Origin: a bacterium
Lineage (GTDB): Bacteria > AUK180 > JAQVHJ01
Length of the DNA stretch: 5,503 nucleotides
Direction: 5' to 3'
Assembly (NCBI GenBank): GCA_028696285.1
Contig: JAQVHJ010000180.1
Location: forward strand, 1 to 5,503
Shown here: positions 1 through 5,503 of the stretch, one piece after another
Position numbering within the stretch: position 1 is the stretch's first letter
Layout: each line of letters opens with the position of its first letter
Notes under the pieces: generated by a model
Databases searched by the model: none
What the model saw: only the letters and a program-made list of their open reading frames with translations
What the model was told of the DNA's origin: nothing
Position numbers and translations under genes: made by a program

Positions 1-31
1 TGGTTAAAACCACGGCCTACGGACATATTTA
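1..31. repeat. Small palindrome at the window edge, probably half of a longer inverted repeat
   Basis: Bases 1-12 read TGGTTAAAACCA, a perfect palindrome centred between 6 and 7. The following bases (CGGCCTACGG) are G+C-rich and would be the right half of a larger palindrome if the missing left flank reads CCGTAGGCCG. Only the 12-bp core can be seen; the longer repeat is inference. It may be an intergenic repeat or the end of a terminator hairpin for a gene lying to the left. Confidence 0.25.
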
Positions 32-132
32 GAATAAATTCATTAAAAAAAATTCTTTTGTAAATAACCATCTCTTTTGATGATTAATTAAACTAAATTT
101 AACAAAAAAAATGGGGAAACTCCTGAAAAATT

Positions 133-218
133 AGGGACGGTCCTTTCCCTGCTAAAATAACTGAAGACAACATTATATCCGAATAGAAATTTAATATTTT
201 AAAATTAAGGACCGTCCC
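133..218. repeat. REPIN-like element with 12-bp inverted terminal repeats
   Basis: GGGACGGTCCTT at 134-145 is repeated as its exact reverse complement, AAGGACCGTCCC, at 207-218, with 61 A+T-rich bases between. The left arm also forms its own small hairpin (AGGGA 133-137 with TCCCT 146-150). Pairs of short G+C-rich palindromes in opposite orientation, placed between genes, are the hallmark of REPIN elements moved by IS200-like RAYT transposases, and GGGAC...GTCCC cores are typical of them. No transposase is in the window, so this would be a non-autonomous copy. A simple stem-loop or operator beside the promoter is the alternative. Confidence 0.5.
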
Positions 219-231
219 GATATAAAAAAAC

Positions 232-260
232 TTGACTTCTTTTTGTTTTTATGCTAAAAT
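232..260 (+). promoter_or_regulatory. Strong sigma70-type promoter driving the tRNA-like gene
   Basis: The -35 box TTGACT (232-237) and the -10 box TAAAAT (255-260) are separated by 17 bp, and TGC directly before the -10 box makes it an extended -10. Transcription should begin near 266-268, leaving a leader of about ten bases before the tRNA-like sequence, a normal arrangement for a tRNA promoter. The REPIN-like repeat ends 13 bp upstream of the -35 box. The same promoter probably serves the membrane-protein gene that starts at 360, since no second promoter can fit between. Confidence 0.75.
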
Positions 261-277
261 TATCATTTAGTATGTAT

Positions 278-350
278 AGGGGAGTCGTTTAAGGGAAGGA
301 CGCAAATGCTCTCATTTGAGATGCAGGTTCAAATCCTGCCTCCCCAACCA
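278..350 (+). tRNA. tRNA-like gene, Glu/Gln type, with a defective or non-canonical anticodon loop
   Basis: The T arm is perfect (GCAGG 323-327, loop TTCAAAT, CCTGC 335-339). The acceptor stem pairs 279-284 (GGGGAG) with 340-345 (CTCCCC), but its terminal pair is an A278-A346 mismatch. The discriminator is A347 and CCA is encoded at 348-350. The D arm (GTTT 287-290, GGAC 298-301, with a GG in the loop) and the preceding T-C fit glutamate or glutamine tRNAs. The anticodon arm is odd: CAAAT 303-307 pairs with ATTTG 314-318, leaving only six bases (GCTCTC), and G308-C313 can close it to a CTCT tetraloop. A seven-base loop CTCTCAT with a Glu CTC anticodon (311-313) can be read, but its stem would not pair. 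It may be a tRNA(Glu) with one base lost, a pseudo-tRNA, a tRNA-like RNA with another role, or a sequencing error. Confidence 0.55.
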
Positions 351-359
351 AGGATTAGT

Positions 360-1037
360 ATGAAGGATTATTGGAATATTAGGATTCGTTTAGTTTTGAT
401 TGTTTTGATTGTGGTTGTTTTTGCTTTAACTATACACAATACTGATTCTACAATTAAGAATGAATTCGAAACGTTCTATTCTTCAATTAAAGATGTTTTT
501 GACTTTTTCGGTTTTCTTTTCAAGGGTAATATTCTTTTTAAGCCTTCGGGTGCTCAGTTATTTTATTTCTTTATTACCTTAGTTCTTATTTTTCTTCCTG
601 CTTTTATTTTATTGTACGGCAATAATCTTGTTCATGTCCGGGATTCAAACAGGATTATCTTTCTTTCCATTTATATTGCATGTGTTCTCGCAACTATCTA
701 TTTTACGGGGTATCTTTTGATAAATAACCTGTTCACTTTTGAGATCCCAGAGATTGTAATTATAAAAGAGAAAATTGCGCCTGACAGCTGGAAATTTTTT
801 GAAAGGTTTTTGAACTTTCTAACAAATAAAGCCGGAGATTCTTTCAGATTTAAGAATTGGTTCCTGCTCAACTTTTTAATTCTGATTTCAACGATATACA
901 GGAGTCTTTTTAAAATGAAGGAACCTGACTTTGCTTCCTTCGGAACATCTTTCTTCTTTGAAATTCTGCGCATCTTCATTCTTGTGAATGTGATTAAATA
1001 TATAATTTTCTTAATGACAATCAAGGTTATTATTTAG
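360..1037 (+). CDS. Multi-pass membrane protein of unknown function
   Basis: A 225-residue protein that I do not recognise. The start at ATG 360 is chosen because AAGGA at 350-354 is a fair ribosome-binding site with a 5-base spacer. The frame stays open back to 306, but that part only translates the tRNA-like sequence. Hydrophobic segments lie at about residues 8-25, 66-87, 99-120, 166-184 (weaker) and 197-220, so four or five membrane spans are likely. The loop at residues 27-62 is rich in Phe and contains scattered charges, and the loop at 125-165 carries mixed charges. There are no Cys residues except one inside the third span, and no catalytic motif is visible. The gene begins nine bases after the CCA of the tRNA-like gene and is probably transcribed with it. 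Its stop codon overlaps that of the convergent sigma-like gene. Amino acid composition and length suit a small integral membrane protein; any function would be a guess. Confidence 0.75.
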   Translation: MKDYWNIRIRLVLIVLIVVVFALTIHNTDSTIKNEFETFYSSIKDVFDFFGFLFKGNILFKPSGAQLFYFFITLVLIFLPAFILLYGNNLVHVRDSNRIIFLSIYIACVLATIYFTGYLLINNLFTFEIPEIVIIKEKIAPDSWKFFERFLNFLTNKAGDSFRFKNWFLLNFLILISTIYRSLFKMKEPDFASFGTSFFFEILRIFILVNVIKYIIFLMTIKVII

Positions 1038-1972
1038 CCTATTTTAAAAATCCTTAGAATATATTCCATAATTCTCTGCTTTTCAATTAAGATATGATAT
1101 TTTCTTTTCCTGTCCTTTAATCTTGAGGATATGTCTGAATTTAGAAACATCTCCATCAAACCCTTTTTTATCTGTTCATATTTTTCTTTCCAGTTTGAAT
1201 TATCTGAATTAAAAAATTCCTTGAATTCATTCCCGGTCATCTGGAGGAATTTAATTAATATTTTTTTTCTTTCAGTATCTGTAATTGAATCGAAATTCAA
1301 TTTCAAGTATCTTTTCAACTGCTCATTACTGAAATGAAAATCAATGGCGGGAAGTTTTTTACCGGTGAAATAAGATGCAAATTGCATCCTGGCGTCCCGG
1401 TAATTACTTTTAACGGAATTTAAATTTTTCCCGAGAATGATTGAGATTGTTTTCAATCTCAAATCTAAAATTACATGCGCGGTAAAAACATAGCGTTTCT
1501 CCCTTCCAACGATATAATTCAAACCTAATCTTACCAATTCAAAAAAATGCAGGACTTCCCCGAATTTTTCTGATTTGTTTAAATAATTCCTAACGATAGC
1601 CAGTTCTTTATATGAAAGAATGAAATCAAAAATTTCAGGGTCTAAACTGAATTCACCTTTCTTTGTTATCTTGTTCAGATATAAATTATATACAACCTTG
1701 AAAGACCAGGTGTTAAAAGACGCTCCGGAAACATGGTTGGGATCATATCCTTTTATCGAAGAGAACTTCATAAAAAAATCGTTTTTAATTTCACGTAATA
1801 ATTCGTCAGATATCCTGCATGAATAATTGCCGGACTTGATCTGAATAATTCGTCTAAACCAATTAATAGTTAATCTATCGTATAATTCCCTTAAAAGTAA
1901 ATCCTTTTCAACTTGACTTGAAGATAAATAAAATATCCTGACAATCTTTTCTATCGGTTCATTTTCGTTCAT
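1034..1972 (-). CDS. ECF-like RNA polymerase sigma factor with a C-terminal extension
   Basis: A 312-residue soluble protein whose pattern fits a divergent extracytoplasmic-function (ECF) sigma factor, which would direct RNA polymerase to a set of target promoters. Residues about 25-105 resemble sigma region 2: the EIKNDFFMKF helix (61-70), a DP turn (77-78), then SFNTW (85-89) and the conserved Asn96 of the segment usually written 'W..ria.N'. Residues about 160-203 resemble sigma region 4, with a helix-turn-helix around TISIILGKNLNSVKSNYRDA (175-194); the VKS...A pattern is the recognition helix. The usual acidic residue of the first HTH helix is absent. A charged, mostly helical extension (about 207-312) is longer than in standard ECF factors, which end near 180-200 residues. 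The start is ATG 1972 with AGGGA five bases upstream. The gene is last in the minus-strand operon, behind two zinc-ribbon membrane proteins, and its SD may be hidden in a hairpin. The family call rests on motifs only. Confidence 0.68.
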   Translation of the reverse strand: MNENEPIEKIVRIFYLSSSQVEKDLLLRELYDRLTINWFRRIIQIKSGNYSCRISDELLREIKNDFFMKFSSIKGYDPNHVSGASFNTWSFKVVYNLYLNKITKKGEFSLDPEIFDFILSYKELAIVRNYLNKSEKFGEVLHFFELVRLGLNYIVGREKRYVFTAHVILDLRLKTISIILGKNLNSVKSNYRDARMQFASYFTGKKLPAIDFHFSNEQLKRYLKLNFDSITDTERKKILIKFLQMTGNEFKEFFNSDNSNWKEKYEQIKKGLMEMFLNSDISSRLKDRKRKYHILIEKQRIMEYILRIFKIG

Positions 1973-1977
1973 AGTTT

Positions 1978-2056
1978 TCCCTGAAGATAAATCACGATAC
2001 AGTCCTTTTCAAAAATTCCGCAGACTCTGTATCGCAGAACTTATTATCCTCAGGGA
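1978..2056 (-). promoter_or_regulatory. Two-part mRNA hairpin that can mask the ribosome-binding site of the sigma-like gene
   Basis: On the minus-strand RNA the outer arms are UCCCUGAGGAUAA (2056 to 2044) and UUAUCUUCAGGGA (1990 to 1978), which give 13 pairs including one G-U. Inside lies a second perfect 8-bp stem (CGATACAG 1995-2002 with CTGTATCG 2027-2034), separated by a 4 x 9 internal loop and capped by 24 bases. The 5' arm contains the UGA stop of the PEGA-domain gene (2050-2052). The 3' arm contains the AGGGA SD (1982-1978) of the sigma-like gene, whose AUG is six bases beyond the stem. Ribosomes ending the upstream gene would open the stem and free the SD. No U-run follows, so a factor-independent terminator is unlikely; a protein operator is an alternative. 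Confidence 0.6.
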
Positions 2057-3603
2057 TAAAGGCTTGACGAAAAAATTTCAGACTGGTCAATTATTACGTC
2101 AAAAAGATATCCCTGGCTCTTATGCTTCTTTTTAATATCAGGAACAAATGGAATAACATAATGATATTCCCCGACGTTCTCAGCTTTCAAAACATTCTTA
2201 AAAGATGTTTCCCCGTATGGCGCATTAAACAGTAAAAGGAACCTGCCTTTCCGCATAATATTAAAAATAAATTCAGCATCATAAGGAGACGCCTTTTTTT
2301 CCAAGATAACATTTGCGTAGTTTACTTCTCCCCAATGAAGGATGCTTGTTTTTGTTTCGTCATAAGTAATATAAAAATCCTTCATTTTTAATGGGGTAAT
2401 TAAAACAGGTGTGACAGATTCATTTAAAAGACTTTCTTCCCAAAATACTTGAATTATCATTTTATATTCATTTTCAATTTTTAAGGAAAAAGTGAAGGTC
2501 TTCTCAAACTCCTTCTCAAACTGATCCGGAGCAACCGGCATATTCACCGCTTCTGATTTCTGCAGGAGGACTGTTTTATCTTTTGCATCCAGAACAACAA
2601 ACTTAACATTCCCTGTAAAAGTCTTCGTCTCATCAGGAGATGTATTTCTAAAGAATAACCTGCAGTTAAAATTAATATTATCGCCTATCTTGAAATCTGC
2701 TTTATGTGAATCGAGAAAAACTTCTGCTCTAACAGATCCTTCCTTGTCATTAAAAATCTCATCATGCACAGGATTAATCGATTTCTCTGAATTCGAGAAT
2801 GTATCAAGAGACATTTCACTGCTTTTGACTTTAATTACCTTCTTTTCAGGTTTTGCTTCAAAGTTTTTATGATCAAAGACATCCTCGTTAAAATAGACAT
2901 TGCTTCCGGTAACAGTATTGAATTGGGTAAGTTCCCCTTCAATTACTGTAATCTCCCCGGTAATATCTTTCTCATTCACCTTCTTTAATATATAAAAATG
3001 TTTCCCGACGGGTATATCCTTGATCTTTGAAGGCGTCATTTTCCCCGTATTGACATTATCAACAAATATTTCATAACCGGGTTCTTCTGTAATAAATATA
3101 ACATCACCGAGAGCAAGTTCAAGAACATAGAGGTAATCCTTCGGAAAGAGTGTTGCTGTAACCCATTCTGTTCTTGTCTTGTATCCTTCCTTTTTTATGG
3201 TTATCATATATGACCGTTCTTTTTTCAGGTCTCTAATTTTTGCAGGGGTCGTGAAGGTTTTATTGTATACTCCCTGAATGGTCAATTCCGCAGCACTCGG
3301 CTGTGTGTCAATATTAAAACCGCCGTCAATACTTTCATATACGATCATTCCTAAAACAGATAAGAGGCATAGTATTATAATTCCAAAAATAGAAAATATT
3401 ACAACTTTAATAATCGTCAGGGAGTCGTCTCTTTTTTTCTGTGGTTTCTTTTCAGGAAGAGATCCTCCGGTTTTTTCGTGAGTGTCAGAAGACAGTTTCT
3501 GAACTTTTTCCTCTGTAATCAGGCTCAAAGGACTTCCGCAGTTGCCGCAGAACTTTGAATTGTCCTGATTTTCTTTCCCGCAAATTTTACAGACCTTTCC
3601 CAT
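2050..3603 (-). CDS. Zinc-ribbon, single-pass membrane protein with PEGA-like domains
   Basis: A 517-residue protein. Residues 1-25 form a zinc ribbon with Cys5, Cys8, Cys19 and Cys22 (CxxC-x10-CxxC). A polar linker follows, ending in a basic patch (KKPQKKRDD, 52-60), then one membrane segment at about 64-89. The basic residues before the span predict the zinc ribbon inside the cell and the rest outside. Two consecutive PEGA-like domains follow (about 98-164 and 167-231), recognised by the 'P..A.l.i.G......TP.ki.dL......i.i.keGY' pattern and its second copy with EEPGYEIFVDN and TPSKIKDIPVGKH. PEGA domains are small beta-rich surface modules of bacterial envelope proteins. The remainder (about 290-517) is beta-rich with Ig-like character; I cannot name it. 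The start ATG lies in TAATG, overlapping the stop of the gene before it, with AAGGAAGGGGAG upstream. Placed between a DUF2339-like protein and a sigma-like factor, it could be a sensor or anti-sigma-like partner, but no anti-sigma motif is seen. Confidence 0.8.
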   Translation of the reverse strand: MGKVCKICGKENQDNSKFCGNCGSPLSLITEEKVQKLSSDTHEKTGGSLPEKKPQKKRDDSLTIIKVVIFSIFGIIILCLLSVLGMIVYESIDGGFNIDTQPSAAELTIQGVYNKTFTTPAKIRDLKKERSYMITIKKEGYKTRTEWVTATLFPKDYLYVLELALGDVIFITEEPGYEIFVDNVNTGKMTPSKIKDIPVGKHFYILKKVNEKDITGEITVIEGELTQFNTVTGSNVYFNEDVFDHKNFEAKPEKKVIKVKSSEMSLDTFSNSEKSINPVHDEIFNDKEGSVRAEVFLDSHKADFKIGDNINFNCRLFFRNTSPDETKTFTGNVKFVVLDAKDKTVLLQKSEAVNMPVAPDQFEKEFEKTFTFSLKIENEYKMIIQVFWEESLLNESVTPVLITPLKMKDFYITYDETKTSILHWGEVNYANVILEKKASPYDAEFIFNIMRKGRFLLLFNAPYGETSFKNVLKAENVGEYHYVIPFVPDIKKKHKSQGYLFDVIIDQSEIFSSSLYP

Positions 3604-3617
3604 TACTCCCCTTCCTT
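3601..3617 (-). promoter_or_regulatory. TAATG stop-start overlap with strong ribosome-binding site
   Basis: The stop TAA (3605-3603) of the DUF2339-like gene and the ATG (3603-3601) of the PEGA gene share one base. The purine tract AAGGAAGGGGAG (3617-3606) that serves as SD encodes the last residues of the upstream protein. This fixes the start and indicates coupled translation at similar levels of the two membrane proteins. Confidence 0.8.
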
Positions 3618-5354
3618 TTCCGTGTTTTCAGGCGGCAATTCACTCTCTTCGTCATCAGAAGAGTCTCCAAGAATGATCGAAGGATATTTAAGGTAGAGAT
3701 ATGATATTCCTATCATGGATGCCGCGACAAAGAATATACCGATGCCTATCTGAAGAGAAGAATCGAATACATTCGTGTCGTAAATTATTCCTTTCCCAAA
3801 GATAAAAAGAATTAAAACAATTGATGATATTCTCAGAAACGCTTTTTTATAATAGATCCCAAATCCGAAAAGAAGGAGTGCTATAGGAATCGCGGTAAGT
3901 GTTGTTCCGAGCTTCCCTTCAAATTTATCAAATATAGTGAGAAGCATAAATATCGAACCGACATAAATTAAAACAGTATTCAAGTATTGGCGGTTTTTAT
4001 AAAATAGCGACAACCCGATAAATCCAAGAGTGATTACGAGGTTTCCGATCCAATATTCATCTTCTATTGAAAAGAATGAGAATACTGCGATTGACCCGAT
4101 AAACAGAAGAATTGACGCAAATATCGAGTCTATCCACCAGTCAAAAATATACACTGTGATGAAATAACATAACGGTATCAACACTAAAAGAATGGAGCAG
4201 CGCTCATCTTCCCAGTCCGAGATATGAAATAACATCAGGAAATAAAATGCAAGGACAAGGAATCGGAAGTATATTTTAAAACCAAAACGTTCTCCTTCTG
4301 ATGAACCCAATTTTTTTATTGAAAGGATCCCGAGAACTGTAAAGAAAATTAAATAAATTATATTAAGTATGTCAAGAGATAAATGAGTTAGAACCTTAGC
4401 ACCGGCAACAACCATTACACTTGTCATGAAGAAAAATAAAACAGTACGCCAAACCTGAAAATAGGGTTTGAGGCAGAACATTACCTGAAATGTAAAAATT
4501 ATGACATACCCGAAAACAAAGGCCGGGTCAGGGTCAAAGATTATGGTAGTCAGGAAGTAACCGATAAAACTGAAAACAAAATAATAAGTTGAATATTTCA
4601 GTCCATTCTCTTTTAATAACTCCGAAAAAAATACCATCGGAAAGAGGCCGAGAGAAAATAGCATGAGGTCCGGATTATATTTCAGTGATATTCCTATCGT
4701 TGTAATTGCAACAAACGGAAAAATCGCGGAAAAATAATCTAAATCTTTTTCCTTCTTCAGAAAATATCTGACCAGGGCGGTAACTGCATAAACAACTATG
4801 ATTAAAATCATTGAAACTGTCTGTGAAATATATTCATCAAAAACCAGATGTAAAAATATTAAAACGGCTGCGGTTACTCCCAAAGAATAGAAAGAATCTC
4901 TCTCTATAGATTTAAATGAAATCAGAAAGACAATCAAAGTTAAGGCAGAAGCAAGTATATAAAAAAAAGGTTTGGGAATTAAATCCAGGACTAAAGCGGA
5001 AGTAAATGAAACATAAATAACCAAGAAACCGGCTACCTCAAAACTGACTCCCCACCAATTTATCTTCTTCTGCTTCAATATTAACTCTGCTATCGTTATC
5101 AATACACAGCCTGCAATAAAGATAGAAATGGGAATCATCCATTTCCAATCCTTAAATAAGTAGTTCATGATAATAATCAAAGCGATAATAACACCGATGA
5201 TACCGGCATTCTTTAAGAAATTAACACTGAATTTAAATTCGAAACTATCTTCTGTTTTCTTTTTCGGGGGAAGTGTATTAAGAATAGGCGCACCGCAAAA
5301 ATTACAGAATTTATTCCCTTCCGGGTTCTCTTTATTACATTTACTGCAAAGCAT
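3603..5354 (-). CDS. Zinc-ribbon polytopic membrane protein, DUF2339-like
   Basis: A 583-residue integral membrane protein. Residues 1-24 are a zinc ribbon with Cys3, Cys6, Cys17 and Cys20, the same CxxC-x10-CxxC spacing as in the next gene. After a KKK-containing linker, hydrophobic spans run almost without break from about residue 48 to 555; I count roughly twenty (for example 48-67, 71-92, 128-148, 177-198, 301-320, 385-404, 482-501, 534-555). The early part, with a span pair, a short basic turn (LKQKKINWW, 93-101), a further span and a D-x-IP motif (124-127), resembles predicted membrane proteins of the DUF2339 family, whose function is not known to me. The tail (562-583) is strongly acidic (DSSDDEE). 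The start is ATG 5354 with AAGGAG four bases upstream. The gap to the preceding kinase gene is 14 bp and the downstream junction is TAATG, so all are probably one transcript. No transport or enzyme motif is visible. The membrane nature is certain; the family name is moderate. Confidence 0.72.
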   Translation of the reverse strand: MLCSKCNKENPEGNKFCNFCGAPILNTLPPKKKTEDSFEFKFSVNFLKNAGIIGVIIALIIIMNYLFKDWKWMIPISIFIAGCVLITIAELILKQKKINWWGVSFEVAGFLVIYVSFTSALVLDLIPKPFFYILASALTLIVFLISFKSIERDSFYSLGVTAAVLIFLHLVFDEYISQTVSMILIIVVYAVTALVRYFLKKEKDLDYFSAIFPFVAITTIGISLKYNPDLMLFSLGLFPMVFFSELLKENGLKYSTYYFVFSFIGYFLTTIIFDPDPAFVFGYVIIFTFQVMFCLKPYFQVWRTVLFFFMTSVMVVAGAKVLTHLSLDILNIIYLIFFTVLGILSIKKLGSSEGERFGFKIYFRFLVLAFYFLMLFHISDWEDERCSILLVLIPLCYFITVYIFDWWIDSIFASILLFIGSIAVFSFFSIEDEYWIGNLVITLGFIGLSLFYKNRQYLNTVLIYVGSIFMLLTIFDKFEGKLGTTLTAIPIALLLFGFGIYYKKAFLRISSIVLILFIFGKGIIYDTNVFDSSLQIGIGIFFVAASMIGISYLYLKYPSIILGDSSDDEESELPPENTEKEGE

Positions 5355-5368
5355 GGTACTCCTTCTCT

Positions 5369-5503
5369 TTAGAAGTTACAGAAAATTTCTATATTTTCAG
5401 GAATTACATCAATTTCAAAAACCTTTTCTTTCGTCTTATATGAATCTCCATCCACCTGAATTTCAGGGGCGTTTTGTTTGAATTCTATTTTCAAATTTTT
5501 TGC
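5369..5503 (-). CDS. C-terminal end of a YegS/diacylglycerol-kinase-like lipid kinase (partial)
   Basis: Only the last 44 codons and the TAA stop (5371-5369) are present; the gene continues beyond the right edge. The peptide contains PEIQVDGDSYKTKEK followed by VFEIDVIPENIEIFC. This matches the C-terminal beta-sandwich of the YegS/BmrU/DgkB lipid kinases, where a 'v.vDGE......v.ieV.P..l.v' pattern closes the protein. Enzymes of this group phosphorylate diacylglycerol or related lipids at the inner membrane face using ATP. The catalytic GGDGT part would lie outside the window, so the substrate cannot be judged. It stands 14 bp upstream of the DUF2339-like gene, and the SD of that gene lies in the gap, which suggests one operon whose promoter is off the window. 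The fragment is short, so the family call is good but not certain. Confidence 0.65.
   Translation of the reverse strand, partial: AKNLKIEFKQNAPEIQVDGDSYKTKEKVFEIDVIPENIEIFCNF

Noticed and set aside
1..63. Open frame from the left edge to TAA at 61-63, read as the end of an upstream gene
   Set aside because: Only 20 codons, beginning in a palindrome and ending in an A-run; no family resemblance and no way to tell it from chance.
112..150. Terminator for a gene to the left of the window
   Set aside because: The AGGGA...TCCCT hairpin at 133-150 is not followed by a T-run and is better explained as one arm of the paired inverted repeat.
306..359. Longer start for the plus-strand membrane protein at ATG 306
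   Set aside because: These 18 codons translate the anticodon-to-CCA half of the tRNA-like gene. ATG 360 has its own SD and begins a normal membrane-protein N-terminus.
698..1024. Minus-strand 108-codon open frame downstream of the sigma-like gene
   Set aside because: It lies fully antisense to the membrane-protein gene, has no SD that I can see and shows no domain; its Lys/Arg/Ile-rich content reflects the complementary hydrophobic codons.
1978..2056. Spacer hairpin as a factor-independent terminator of the PEGA gene
   Set aside because: The stem is A+T-containing with internal loops, and no U-run follows it in the direction of transcription.
5167..5481. Plus-strand 104-codon open frame at the right end
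   Set aside because: It covers the zinc-ribbon start of the DUF2339-like gene and the lipid-kinase end, both of which have clear family motifs on the other strand.

Overview
The window comes from an A+T-rich bacterium of unknown phylum. The tRNA-type CCA tail is DNA-encoded, the ribosome-binding sites are Shine-Dalgarno (SD) type, and there is a clear sigma70-type promoter. Nothing in the sequence fixes the taxon further. No CRISPR array, insertion sequence or phage gene was seen.

Left part (1-1037, plus strand). The first 277 bases hold no convincing gene. They start inside a small palindrome, continue through A-rich DNA, and carry an 85-bp element bounded by perfect 12-bp inverted repeats (134-145 and 207-218). 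That element resembles the REP/REPIN-type palindromes mobilised by IS200-like (RAYT) transposases. It is followed by a strong promoter (TTGACT, 17 bp, TGC-TAAAAT). The promoter fires into a tRNA-like gene (278-350) that has an encoded CCA, a good T arm and a good Glu/Gln-type D arm, but an anticodon loop one base short. Nine bases after the CCA starts a 225-residue multi-pass membrane protein of unknown function. Its SD sequence overlaps the last A of the tRNA-like CCA.

Right part (1034-5503, minus strand). Four genes lie head to tail and look like one operon read right to left. They are the C-terminus of a YegS/diacylglycerol-kinase-like lipid kinase, a 583-residue zinc-ribbon protein with about 20 membrane spans (DUF2339-like), a 517-residue single-pass protein (cytoplasmic zinc ribbon, membrane anchor, two PEGA-like domains, beta-rich C-terminus), and a 312-residue ECF-sigma-like regulator with an extra C-terminal region of about 105 residues. 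The gaps are 14 bp, a 1-nt TAATG overlap, and 77 bp. The 77-bp gap together with the end of the PEGA gene can fold into a long two-part hairpin that pairs the SD of the sigma-like gene with the stop-codon region of the gene before it. This would couple sigma translation to translation of the membrane protein.

The plus- and minus-strand units converge and overlap at their stop codons, with no visible terminator between them. The most interesting reading is that the minus-strand operon is an uncharacterised envelope-sensing unit: two membrane proteins with matching cytoplasmic zinc ribbons and a sigma-like factor. The domain assignments come from motif reading alone. The signalling link is inference.
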